A DNA stretch of 64,000 nt, from contig JAACJM010000002.1 of NCBI GenBank assembly GCA_013368315.1, positions 620,001 to 684,000 on the forward strand. The letters run 5' to 3'. The notes beneath the pieces are model-generated. The model saw nothing but the letters and a program-made list of their open reading frames with translations, searched no databases and had not been told where the DNA came from. Origin of the DNA: Tetrapyrgos nigripes (Eukaryota > Basidiomycota > Agaricomycetes > Agaricales > Campanellaceae). The translations under genes and the position numbers were made by a program. Positions 10,809 to 21,532 of this stretch are shown here, one piece after another (the stretch's first letter is position 1; each line of letters begins with the position of its first letter).

Positions 10809-12234
10809 CTAGGCAACAGGCCTTGATCGTGTTCCTCTCGGAACATATACCGGATCATATTCATCGTCGTCCGAGTTCTCCTCTTCCATCTCCTGAGCCT
10901 TTCTCTTCTTGGATGTCTTTGAAGACGAAGACGTTGACACTTTCGTTGCCTTAGGTCGAGGCCCAGGATTTCCTTTCGATTTGGCTGATTTCTTCGGTGC
11001 CGGTTTAGTCCACTGGCCAAATGCTTCCACGATAGTCTTCTGGAAATCGACGTCGTAGTCAACGCATTTCATCGCCCAAACAGAGACGACCTTGCGAATT
11101 CAAAAGTTAGAAACTGGTGGAATTTGGAAGGAGAGAAAAGATCGTGGATATTGACGCACCTCCTCTCCTCGCATAAATGCTCTCCCAATATCATCAGCAG
11201 TGACTGCTTTGAAGTCGTCTTTGGTGGCCATTGCCTCCTTCAATTCCTCGGGAGTCGGTTCTCTTTTCAAACTTTTGCGAAGCTTGATTGAACATCTCAT
11301 CCTTCTTCCCCAATCTTTTTCGAATAATTTCTTTGCCCATGCCGTTCGCATCTGTGTATGTTTGAAGTTAGGTTACCTGATCAATGACTAGTGTTGAAGG
11401 AGACACTCACCGTTGCCATATCATCCCGACTCCATTCCTCCCGTGAAAGCGGCTTCGAGTAAAAGAGGTCGTAAATGCCCATCTTGAGCCATACTCCACT
11501 TTCGAGACGCGTAAAAACACGCATTTTCTTCCCCCAACTCGGATCCGTCCAGTCCTCGTTCGTCTCTCCAGCATTGTAAAATAAACCCGGCGCACCAGGG
11601 ACTTGAGGAGCGTTCGGATGGTACTTCATGTTCAGGTACATGAAGTCGCTGTAGCCGTGCTGATCCACCCGTTCCTGGGCGATACCAGGGAAGCATGAGA
11701 TGGCGCTGCCGCCATATCTGTCCCTCATGAATTCCCGCCTAACCGGTATGTCGAGGATAGTCTTTATGAGGTTGATGGGCATCGGGTCCAGTTGAATGCC
11801 TTCAAGTCGGAGACGGCTGTGGAAGGCTTCGTCGCTGAGCATCATCTTTTCCTCGATTTTGGTCATCTTGGCCTTGGGCTAGGGTGTTTGAAAGAAGACG
11901 CATTAGTGAAATCTGAATCTCGAAAGCGAATAATTGGAAGACACACGTTTTTCAGCTTTTTAAACTTTCTTTTCAACTCCCGTTTCCTCCTCTCTGATCT
12001 CAGAATTTGATCAAAAACACGAACGAAAACGCCCTGGAGTTCTATTCGGCGCCGTTTGGGTGCCCTGTTAGTACTACCGGAAGGAGACTCCGAGTCGTGA
12101 TCAACGTCCTCGCTCCCTTCCAATGAGTGCGCTCCATCATCAAACTCCAGTGATGTCCGACTTGAAGTACTTGGGAGAGATACAGCAGCTAAAACAGTCG
12201 AGTCGTCGATGGGTTCTGCTTTGATTTTAAACAT
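10809..12234 (-). CDS. Orphan nuclear-type family protein, copy A (intact)
   Basis: Reverse-strand exons 12234-11947, 11878-11411, 11351-11160 and 11090-10809, all joined in phase 0, give 409 residues. The start is the ATG at 12234; an in-frame GTG just upstream is not needed. The N-terminus MFKIKAEPIDD contains IKAE, a SUMO-type psi-K-x-E site, followed by an acidic region and a KRRRIE basic patch. The central domain (about 100-250) has DFMYLNMKYHPNAPQVPGAP and RVFTRLESGVWL. The third exon has EPTPEELKEA and AFMRGEE; the last has MKCVDYDVDFQ and a Lys-rich, Ser-rich tail ending in RGTRSRPVA. I believe this is the Agaricomycete family called DUF6697, but the number is from memory. No catalytic motif is evident. 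Three decayed relatives lie within 10 kb. Confidence 0.75.
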
Positions 12235-12854
12235 GATCACGACTACACTGAGTTCTATGAATGAGTAGTCACCGAAAAGACAAGATTTCAGATCCTACCT
12301 GAATATTCGAGTGATGGATGCACTTGTTCAAGCAGATGTAGTAGTCTCAGATGGCAGTACGCGCTTTTCAGTGTTCCGGAACCCGATTCAGACGTCCAAT
12401 GAACCACCCTGGAGCTGTTACACCGTTAGCAGAATATATCATTCATGAGGGCTTCGTGTATAGACAAACTACCTTCACTTTTGCCCAGGGAACCAGCTGC
12501 TGGCAACGCCTTGTCAACGATGGTTGAAGTTCGGGTTTGAATTGAAAAGGAATTTTTCGGCTAGTAGTCAGCCTGCCGTGCGAGACGCGCACACGTGCCA
12601 CCTAACCCCTCAACGCGTTTTCGAGGAGATGAATTTAACGCGTTGATTACCTGGCATTGGCGTATCAAATATGGTCCTAGCCCGGATAATACACACCTCC
12701 TCCTCCTCCTCGTTACAATGAAAGTTCGGCCTTCGTATCAGGACAAATTTCCATGAGTTTTAGAACAAGGCGTGCTTTGGACGTGTTAAATACATAACTT
12801 GTATACGGTTTAGTTCAAGTTCAGTGATATACTGCTTGTACACAGATATTTGCT
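12235..12854. other. Shared 5' flank of the orphan family, then intergenic
   Basis: The stretch about 12325-12530 is also found upstream of copies B (about 16068-16200) and C (about 18770-18850). Shared words include TACGCGCTTTTCAGTG, GAGCTGTTA and CCAGGGA-CCAGCTGC. The duplications therefore carried promoter sequence with the gene. A CACGTG E-box (about 12593) is present. No other gene was seen. Confidence 0.55.
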
Positions 12855-14070
12855 TTACTCCGAGTCGAAGATATATAATCCATTCATTGATAGTAACTGC
12901 TCCAATAGGCTCTTAATCTCCAAAGGCACCTCATCTGAAACATGATAACGAGTATCAATCTCGACCATGGACTCCTTGCAAAACACAAGAGCTGATGAAG
13001 AACCCCCAAAATGAAACATTCCCAACTCTTCACCTCGCATAACATGCTGTCCTTCGTAGACGGTGGCCTTGCAAGTGGATATTTCGGTCATTCCGACGGC
13101 GATGAGCACATCAGACCAATATCGTGATCGTTGGCCTCAAGGAATATAAGCTGACGAGAAGCAGTGTTGGAAATTTGAAACTGTTGTGCCAAGCGAAAGG
13201 AAGGACTCTGAGGAAAGTACATCCTAGGCACGTCAACGATCTCCTTGATGGTACCGTTGACCGGGGAATGCCAACGGTAACTTTCGCCTTCGATGAAAAA
13301 CTGATCCGTTTCCTGCACGTTCTCCCGATAGGCACAGAAGGCGGCCTCGCGAGGATTACCAATGATATGATTGTGGAGTTCTCCAGTGGGGCGGTCAACT
13401 CTGACGTTCCTGAAACGCCGAGTGAAGATATCTTCGTACGAAGTGTAACCGTAATATTCCTCTCCCGGGTTACAGACAAAGACTTCTTCGAATGTACTAC
13501 GGCCTGGGAACATCTCCATCATGCCATCCTTCGCTTTTGGGCTAAGCCACCCGGCATACTGGTCGTGCACAACGTCGCGGGAATCTTTCGAGTTCAAGAA
13601 ACTCCCCCAGGTGTCAAAGAGCTTCTTAAAGTGACGGTTCAGATTCTCCCTCGTGAAAGGAGAGAAATGATCCTGTGCGCTCATAATCTTGGACATAACC
13701 AAAACGATGGTGCCTCTCGGATGATGTCGTTGAACATCTTCGTAAGGTCGTGATAGTCCTTGGGCTAGATTAATAGAATCAAAACTCAGTCCTTCCGCTG
13801 GTCGAGAATGAGATCAAGCACTTGCACCTACCCTCCCTCCGAGGTCAACCCATCAAACGCCAGAATGAATTGTGCTTGGACGGTTGCATCTCTCTCGATG
13901 AAAGTCTTGAGGTCTCTGACCGGTATCAAAACCGTATTCGTATCATAGCCAGAGTGTTGGATCCTGTTGCAGAGCTTCTTCATGTACGCGTCCTGCACAG
14001 CTTGACTATTTTGCAGCCATCCTGCACCACGGAGCACGGGCGGGGAAGGTAGAACAGACTTCGGGAGCAT
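12855..14070 (-). pseudogene. Phosphatidylserine-decarboxylase-like / aromatic-amino-acid-decarboxylase-like pseudogene
   Basis: The reverse strand encodes most of a fungal PSD-like enzyme with an N-terminal PSDC-type region, the family that includes the psilocybin-pathway tryptophan decarboxylase PsiD. Recognisable blocks in order: the N-terminal LRGAGWLQ segment (14070-13830), HFKKLFDTWGSFLNSKDSR, YEDIFTRRFRN, RWHSPVNGTI, SRQLIFLEANDHDIGLM, VGMTEISTC and GMFHFGGSSSALVF, the last being the autocleavage GGSS site. It is broken in several ways. MFNDIIREAP and the following VMSKIMSAQ are in different frames near 13710. About 35 residues usually present before RWH are missing, which removes the first His of the YHRWH-type motif. 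A one-base deletion near 13107 shifts the frame between GLMC and AVGMTEIS. The exon 1 splice join (13831) does not keep frame either. A pseudogene is the best reading; sequencing error alone cannot explain the internal deletion. Confidence 0.8.
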
Positions 14071-14217
14071 TGTGCTGAGGGAGAATGAATGATGCAGCAG
14101 TCAGAAGATGTCCAGGAGTAATCGCGGTGACTTACGAAGATAAATGGGAGTTGCAGAACGGGTTGAGAAATTTACAGGACCAGGCGGAAGCATCTTATAC
14201 GGTGACACTCCTGACAC

Positions 14218-14223
14218 TTTATA
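14218..14223 (-). promoter_or_regulatory. Probable TATA box of the decarboxylase pseudogene
   Basis: TATAAA on the reverse strand lies about 148 bp upstream of the reverse-strand ATG at 14070, so a relic of the promoter is still visible. Confidence 0.3.
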
Positions 14224-14367
14224 AACGGTGAAATTTTCACGGATAGGGACTTGCCAGCTAGCGTTTCAATGGCGCAGAGAGGAAAACAATTGAGTTAGCC
14301 ACTTGCGACCCCGGTCCCTCAATTCTTGCTGCAAACTTTGTTTGCTTGGATAGGCTTCCATGTACGA

Positions 14368-14567
14368 GATAGCGTCGAGATCATGATCCTTCGAACTCAT
14401 GATAGTTTCATGAACTCCATCGCCGTCTATTCGTTGATAGCTGGTATGCAGCGCTCGCTGGCAAGCCCATATCCGTGAAAATCTCACTGTTTATGAAGTG
14501 TTAGCAAGATAGCGTCGCGATTATGATCCTTTGAATCCATGATAGTCTCATGAACTCCGTCGCTGTC
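14368..14567. repeat. Two 60-bp direct repeats, period 140 bp
   Basis: 14368-14427 and 14508-14567 share GATAGCGTCG, ATGATCCTT and CATGATAGT-TCATGAACTCC, with about eight or nine differences in 60 bp. A reverse-strand open frame runs over the first copy, but I recognise no protein in it. Confidence 0.7.
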
Positions 14568-15362
14568 AGACAGACTCCGTTGGGCTACTTATATATGGCA
14601 GTATGCCGAGTGAGCTCGAACTTGATTGGCACCTTTGATTTCCCTTGCGAACCATTTCATCGCGAAAGTATAGTCTCGAGAACCAGACTGACGATACACT
14701 ATGTATATGTAGCGAAAGTAGTATTATATGAAAAGCTAGCGCCTGAAGAACTTGAACCTCCGCATCAGTCTCAGGCCAATAACGCACGTGAATTGACTTC
14801 AGAACGTTCTTCTAGAGTCATCATCAACAGCGATTTACGTCCTCCTATTTATAGGACGAGTCTTATTGTGAGCTCAAATGGCCACATTTTTCGTATCCCG
14901 GGAAAATATATCCTATTCTGTCAGCTCGGCAAACTCGGCACTAAGCACCTTCTCCGCAAATTCTCCGCTATTCTCTGTTAAGCTTTCGTCAAGCAACGAA
15001 CCAGTGCCCAGTGCCCAGTCCATGCCCCACATCTACCTCTTCAGAGTCAATTGGGTGTTGCGCAATGAAATGAGGACTCGTACCTGCCGTTGTATACAGT
15101 GGCCCTCACCGACATATTAATTGGCTAGAAATGCAGCTCTGGTTAAATGAACAAGAAGCTTAGATTGGTACGAAATCCTACACTATGATGCAGTAGGTGG
15201 AGTAGCAGTGACCCCCACTTGTCCTAGTCTTGAACGTGCACTCCTCGTACGAAAAGTAAAGCCAAAATCGTCATCGTCAAAATCCGCGTCATCATCTCCC
15301 ACGTCCAATTCCTCTTCCGAGGTCGTGTCGGTGTGGAAGTAACGGTTACAGCTAGACGAGGT
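14568..15362. other. Intergenic, no gene supported
   Basis: A forward open frame at 14550-14981 (about 143 codons) has no recognisable domain, no codon pattern like the neighbours and no splice-linked exons. I do not call it. Confidence 0.4.
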
Positions 15363-16010
15363 TTAAAGCCCTGAGTTGAGGCTAAGTTCGATTTTCCGAT
15401 TTAGAGCCAGCAGACTTGGGAGTTTTCGGTGGCGAGGATCATTTGGAGAATTCGTCGACGATTGTTTTCTGAAAGTCGACGTCATATCTGACGCATTTCG
15501 TGGTCCAGACAAAGAGCATTTGCTCACTTCCGGCTCATGAGCAGGAGCAGAGTTACATCGGAGCCGCACGTACCTCTTCTCGCAGGAAAGCTTGGGGCTC
15601 CAATAATCTCTAGGGGCATATCATCAAGAAATTTATCCGAAGTCACCATAGTATGACCTCTTCGAGATTCTCGTCTGTGAAGTTTGATTGAGCACAGGAA
15701 CTTTCGTCTCACTGAGTTTCTTCTTGGACAACTTGTCCGACAACGCGGTGCGCATCTGGGGTTCATACTATTCATCAGTACGCACTTTCGGATACCAAGT
15801 GCCAAATGAACAGAAATTACAGTCGCCATATCATCTCTAATCTCTAGTCCATTATGCCTTCGATAACGGCTATTTCCACCGTAACGATCACTAATCTAGT
15901 TGCGACTGACGGTGGAATCTAGAATGACTTTGTCGAGGTTGATGAGTAGGGGGTGGACGTCGTTCAGACGTTCATAGACAACTGCATCGCTGAGAAACAT
16001 TCTTCTTTTT
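15363..16010 (-). pseudogene. Orphan family copy B, heavily decayed relic
   Basis: Reverse-strand similarity to copies A and C is clear in pieces: the segment around 15470-15525 matches the YDVDFQ/MKC region, 15590-15640 the end of exon 3, 15740-15760 the MRTA start of exon 3, 15825-15850 the exon 2 end, and 15860-16010 the start of exon 2 including the RLRLEG-like block. Roughly 300 bp of the central domain are deleted and several frames are interrupted, so no protein can be made. The usual 5' flank follows at about 16068-16200. This is a dead member of the local array. Confidence 0.7.
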
Positions 16011-16517
16011 TGCCAATTTGAAAATTAAGTACACAGCGCCGAAAAGGAAGAACATTTGACTCTGCTCTAAACGAATCAGAATCTACCATTGATCAGCACA
16101 TAGACAGAATACGTTCTCTTTTGTCCAGGGAGCCAGCTGCGGGTGATACAAGACTAGTCGTCAATACGTCGAAGGTCGCGATGGTTGAAGCTCCAGTTCA
16201 AAGCAATTTCGACTAACAAATTAACATGCGGTGTGTGAGCACTACATAAAAACGCAAACGCGTACACGTGTCCAGTGCTGGCCCTTTGACGTGTCTTTGG
16301 TCTTCGAGGTGCACGACGCGAACACTACGCGCCGTTACAATAATCTAGATTAAATATCAGACTGCAGACTCGGATGGTGAAGTTTATAAAATGTCCATTG
16401 GTCGATACATCCGATCTCTATCAATGGATGTATCTCGTGTAGCTTCAATTAAGGTCTAGCTGACGTACAAGGTATCAAAAATCTCTGAACACTGGAGAAC
16501 AATGACAAGACAACAAA

Positions 16518-18632
16518 CTAGACTCGGCGAGCTAAAGGCCTGGATCGTGTGCCTTTCGGAATGTACGGCATATATTCTTGTTCCATCTCATCATCCATCT
16601 CTGCAGCCTTTCGCTTCTTGGCAGTCTTTGAAGATCCCGCCGTCGGCTTAGACTGAGCTTTTCCTCGTGGTTTAGCCGGTTTCTTTGTTTCACCCTTGGG
16701 TTTAGGAGGCTTAGTCCACTTAGGAAATGCGTCTGCAATGGTCTTCTGGAAGTCGACATCATAACCAACGCACTTCATTGTCCATACAGAGATGACCTTT
16801 GAGAACATCAGAACAGTCAGAACAAGGCACCTTATGAGACGACCGTGTACTTAAAACATTTACGTACCTCTTCGCCTCGTAAAAAGGCTCTTGAAATATC
16901 TTGAGCACTGACATCCTTGAGTTTATCGCCGCTTTTGAGGGCCTCGTCCACTTCTTCAGGAGTTGGGTTCCTATCAAGCTGCTTGCGGAGTTTCACACGG
17001 CACTTGATACGTTTACCCCAGTAGCTTCTGGCAAGCTCGTTTGACCATGCAGTGCGCATCTGTATTCGCAATCAGTAACATCAAAAAGCTCAGAAAGAAA
17101 GACACATACAGTTGACATGTCATCTCTCGAGAACTCCTCCCTGGAAAGTGGCTTTGACCATTGGATCTTGTACATCCCAACATAAAGCCATAAATTGCTA
17201 CTGAGACGCGTGAAGACACGTTTTAGTTCTGACCACTCCTCCCGATCATCCTCAGGTGTTTCTCCAGGATCAAAATACAGACCTGGGGCACCAGGTACTT
17301 GAGGAGCGTTCGGATGTAAGCTCGTATTCAGGTACATAAAATCGTCGAAGCCGTGCTCTTGAAGATGTTCCGTACTAGGGCTCGAAAAGCACGCCTGCAT
17401 ACTGCCACCATACACGTTGGACATGAAGTCCCGGCCAACCGGTGTGTCAAGGATGACCTTGTCAAGGTCAATGATTATTGGGTCGACCTGGATGCCTTTG
17501 AGACGGCGATAAAAGATTTGGTCGCTGAGCATCATAGCTTCTTCTTTCTTCTTCATCTTGCTCATAGGCTGACACCAAAACGTTAGGCCCCAAATTTCGA
17601 AGCAGATGACATAAACGCACATTCTTAAGCTTTTGGTACAGTCATGTACCGGTCCTTGAGACACTAATTTGAATTCTGTCTCTAATACTCAAAACACTGC
17701 AAATATACCAAATCTTTTCTTCTCGGCTACTTTAGCAAACCTTAAGGCATATTTTAAGCTACAGTAAGTGGTAGATAAGAGTAGTGTAAGTCGCAGTAGG
17801 AATATTTCTTCAAGAAAGTCCAAATGTCACGCTTTCGGGCTCCTTGAGACACTGTGACAATGTTAGGTAAGCGGCCTCAATCCTCGTCCATAGTGTTCCC
17901 TGGGCCGACCAGTTTTCTGCTTAGACATGTCATGGGCCTTCTTTGGTTAGACTGTGCCTTTCCTACTGCAATGGAGATGCTCAAATGAGAAGATTATGTG
18001 GAGAATGAAGTGGAAATGATCGAAATACTTCCCATGGTCGCGTTGAGCTGTCACGCTTTTTGCGACCTTTTTTTCGAGAGCCTCCTGCTACATTGTTTAT
18101 CGGTCTACTGCTTAAAAAAGTATTGGTACTTCAAGTTATAATCCATATCTTCATGATCAGGCCAAATTTGGGACCAAAAACCACCCTTAAAATGTCTCCA
18201 GACGCATCCCAAAATTTGACGCGTCTCAAAATGAGTCAATTTAGACATCCATCTGGGCACCACACCCACACATCTCACTCATGATGGCCAAGTCTTTCAC
18301 AAAAGGCAAAGCAAGTGTATATCTATATATTTGACTAACCTAGAAGCAGAAAGAGAGATAGTAATTATGAGATATACGTAGATCTTTACGAGTGTCTCAA
18401 GGACCGGTACTGTCTCAAGGACCGGTACATGACTGTACTTCTTTTTGAACCTCTCCTGTCTCAGCACTTGATCCAAACGAAGGACGTAAACGCCCTCGAG
18501 TACTATTTTGCGCCGTTTGGATGCCCTGTTAGTGTTCCCAGAAGGGGACTCGGGAGGATTACTGTCGCTTGGGGCGGGTATAGTAGCGAAAACAGTCGAG
18601 TCGTCGACAGGCTCTGCTTTGATGTTAAACAT
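16518..18632 (-). pseudogene. Orphan family copy C, exon 1 split by a transposon
   Basis: Exons 2-4 are intact and keep phase 0: 17568-17110 (153 codons), 17059-16868 (64 codons, same length as copy A) and 16796-16518 (93 codons). They carry DFMYLN, HPNAPQVPGAPGLYF, RVFTRLSSNLWLYVG, NPTPEEVDEA, AFLRGEE and MKCVGYDVDFQ. Exon 1 begins at ATG 18632 with MFNIKAEPVDD and KRRKIVLEG, then runs into an inserted element (17639-18435) right after the RFKKKY codons. The displaced exon end, equivalent to QKLKN plus donor, sits on the other side at about 17636-17622. Read-through meets stops and I see no donor that keeps phase 0, so the product is probably lost or N-terminally truncated. Alternative starts inside exon 2 (PMSKM) could still give a shorter protein. 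Confidence 0.75.
17639..18435. mobile_element. Non-autonomous Tc1/mariner-like (pogo/Fot1 type) element inserted in a gene
   Basis: Terminal inverted repeats of 25 bp start CAGTCATGTACCGGTCCTTG at both ends, and the element is flanked by TA at 17637-17638 and 18436-18437. A TA duplication and CAGT-type ends are typical of the Tc1/mariner superfamily. The right end is itself duplicated in tandem (the CCGGTCCTTGAGACA unit occurs twice, 18402-18435), and a related CTCCTTGAGACACTGTGACA piece lies near 17840. The 797-bp element has no transposase frame. Removing it together with one TA would rejoin the two parts of exon 1 of orphan copy C. Confidence 0.85.
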
Positions 18633-19801
18633 GATGACCGTGACGACGCCAGTCCTACGAGGAACGCAGTCAGCGGAAGAATAAAATCTCAGTTTCCCTG
18701 CTTCAGATATATCTTACCTCGGGATATCCAAGTGTTTGATGGCAGATGCAGTTAGGTACTCAAGGAGGTGCAGGTATAGTAGTCTGAGATATTATCAACA
18801 CGCGCTTTTCAGTGCTCGGAGGTCAAACGAACCACTTGCAGCTGTTAAAAGGTTAGCAGAATTCACCATGGATAATCGTATAGCTCACCAAGAAGTAAAG
18901 ATTCTGAGCTGTTCCGATGTGATTTCCAATTTCGGGGGGACGGTATCAAGCGTAGGAAATGCCTATACTGCTATCAGTTGTATAAGAACGTTTTTATGAC
19001 AATAAAAAAGAGCACTTACTAGGCTTTCGTTGCCCTCGTTGACCTTTGGTAGTGGCACAAAGTTACTAGACAATCGCGAGTCTGGTTGAGTCTTGGTCGT
19101 AACCACGTCTCTTTTGTTTCAATGTTTGGTGCTGCAACTTGCTTCCGGGTATTGACAAACAAGGACAAAGTAGTCTGAGTCGGACCGCTCGTGATATCAA
19201 CCGCTACCTCGTCCCAACATCGCTTGAAGTTGAACAGCTAGTCCAGGCTAGTCCCAACAGGGATAAGGGGGGGGTTCCAAAGGGCTCGCCTGCAGTGAGA
19301 GTCTCACTGCAGGCGGATCTTGGGACACCCTCTCGCACCATGGGACTCAATCCATCCGTGTGGTCAACTTGGACTCAACCTCTCTGAGTGGGACTCCGAG
19401 AACCCCGAACGCTCTCGATCCGGTAGGAGCCCTAAGTGAGACAACGTCGGGATAAGGATAGGGGCGGTCACAGGTTATCTTCCGCATATGTCAAAAGTTT
19501 GTCTGACTTCACTTCCTCCATAGTCTCGAGTATCCAGGCTGACGATATATACATGTCCTACACTTCGTGTGTATATATATGTAGTTCCTCCACTACAACG
19601 CGCAGACACCTGTAATTTGGGTCCATTGACACAATGAAGAATCCAACGGTATATCACTACGTGTCATCATTTTACCGTTCATAGCCGCTCATTTAAGCCA
19701 GGACCTTATCTATACCGACCGTGATAGTCCCCACTCTGGCCCTGAACTTGGACAGTCCTTACTGATGGCGAGTAAATAAGGCTTCAGCCATATAAATACT
19801 A
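18633..19801. other. Intergenic: orphan-family 5' flank, then unique sequence
   Basis: 18770-18850 is the copy of the orphan-family upstream region described above. The remainder shows no supported gene. A 29-bp palindrome lies at 19287-19315. The 60 bp before 19802 contain the core promoter of the F-box-like gene (CATATAAATA near 19790). Confidence 0.5.
19287..19315. repeat. 29-bp palindrome
   Basis: Two 14-bp arms (CGCCTGCAGTGAGA and its reverse complement) are separated by a single G. It is perfect. It might be a protein-binding site or a foldback scar; nothing nearby decides between these. Confidence 0.75.
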
Positions 19802-21253
19802 ATGTTGTCGTCCGTAGTCACAGTTACTTCCACTCTAGCCAGCATGCTAGCCCATTTCGCTCCAGAGCTGATTGCTCTCGTTATCAGACAACTACGTCCA
19901 TGCCGCGACGTGCTTAAGGCCTGCTCCCTCGTTTGTCGTTCATGGTGTCATCCTTCTCAGCTCATGCTCTTCTCGAGGATCACCCTTTCATCAGACGAGG
20001 ATTGCAGACGGTGGAAAGAGTACATCCACGAATCCCCTCATATCGCCACTCTTATTTCCGAAGTTTCCATCGCGTCGAACGTCGACATCAATACACAGAG
20101 TGTTGCTCAAGATTTGGCCAACTTGCTCACGAACGTACAATGCCTAGAAATTGACCGCTTTTCAGCGAGCTTGGGTGAGGAAGAGCTGGAGTTTGTACGA
20201 CGGTTTAGGGAGGTCAGGAGGTTGAGATTGAATAAGGCGACGTGGACCGCTCAGGACAGAATGCTAGAAATATTCCAGGCGATGCCGGCAATCATGTCGC
20301 TGATGCTCATCGGAAGCTTGGCGGGTAACGAGGGACAGGGACATGGGATTGAAGCCGACGGGTCCGGGACAATTACAACGTCGAGTACTGGCTCGGTCGT
20401 CCTTCAAAACCTAGCGGAACTGGTTCTAGCATCAGTCGAGTGCAACGAGACCATTCTAGAGTTCTTGATGAGTTCCTCGCTTGACTTTTCCGCCTTGCGT
20501 TCACTGGAGTTGCAACTTGGCCATGTACCGGAGTCTTTCCAACTACGCGGTATCATGATCTCGCGACTCTTTGACGCGTTTTTGGAACGAGTGCTTTCGT
20601 TGCCAGAGAACCTTGTGTTGTCTCTGCCTTCCGTGTTTTCAACGGTTCCGTATTTGGGTCAGTCTTGGAGGACTTGTTTGCGTGCGTGTTTCTGTTCTCG
20701 TCTCACTGCTTATGATACTAACGTCTATCTCTCCCCAGCTCATCTCATTTCCCATCGCTCCCTAGCATCGCTCTACTCCGTCCAAACCCTCATCATCCGG
20801 CTCCCCCGTCTTGGCTACTTTCACATCCTCCTCGCACACACCTGGGAGCTAGTCAACACCATCGCCAGCGCTCCCCGTCTCCAAAAGCTCCGACTCGAAA
20901 TTTCCTTCACCGTGAACTCCGAACCATGGAAAGGCGGATTTAATTTCGTTCACGAACTCTTGGAGTGGAAGTTCCTGGATGAAAGGTTTTCAGATCGGAC
21001 TAGGTTTCCATGTTTACGGAGGGTGGAGATTGGAGTGGGTTTTGTCAGTTTGAGGCAGAGACGACACGCCGATTTTGAGCATTCGACGGTTTATAAGACT
21101 GTGTTTAACGATTTGACAAAGTGGATGAGCGGAAGGATGCCTGGGTTGCATGGGAAAGGGATGCTTCATTTTGATATGGTGAACGAGGTATGTTTTTCCT
21201 CAAACCTAGTCATTGAATGTTCTGCTGACAAGCCTACTATTTGACAGCAATAG
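19802..21253 (+). CDS. F-box-like / leucine-rich-type protein
   Basis: Exons 19802-20657, 20739-21187 and 21248-21253 give 436 residues. The unspliced frame is also open, because the first intron is 81 nt, a multiple of three. That intron nevertheless has GT-AG ends and a perfect TACTAAC branch point just before its 3' end, so I treat it as an intron. The second intron (60 nt) leaves a tiny last exon encoding Gln and the stop. The N-terminal FAPELIALVIRQLR, then ACSLVCRSWCHPSQLMLF, is the F-box-like start common in Agaricomycete families, followed by irregular leucine-rich segments. Such proteins usually act as SCF ubiquitin-ligase substrate adaptors; the substrate is unknown. Confidence 0.7.
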
Positions 21254-21532
21254 AAGAGGCGGACTTTTATCTATCATATACGGAACTAGTTTTCGCTCAT
21301 AGTACCATAGTAGTCAGCCGTCTTCGTACGACCGTTGTTCTCTGCTTAGGGTCTATACTCTAGAGATCTTTCTTCATTGGGTAATCGACGGACGGATTTT
21401 TCATATCACATACACCTCACATCAAGCACACTGTATCCTAGCTTTATAGAGTGTATAATTACTAGAGTCATAGTATAGGCAAAATCAGCTCCAAAAACTT
21501 CTACGCAGCCGTTCTAGACAAAATGATTTGAG

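Noticed and set aside
13124..13753. 209-codon forward open frame
   Set aside because: It lies antisense to the decarboxylase pseudogene, whose protein similarity is clear on the reverse strand.
12855..14070. A psilocybin-type gene cluster
   Set aside because: Only a broken decarboxylase-like relic is present. No kinase or methyltransferase lies nearby, and the P450s at 44-51 kb are CYP63-like, a different type.
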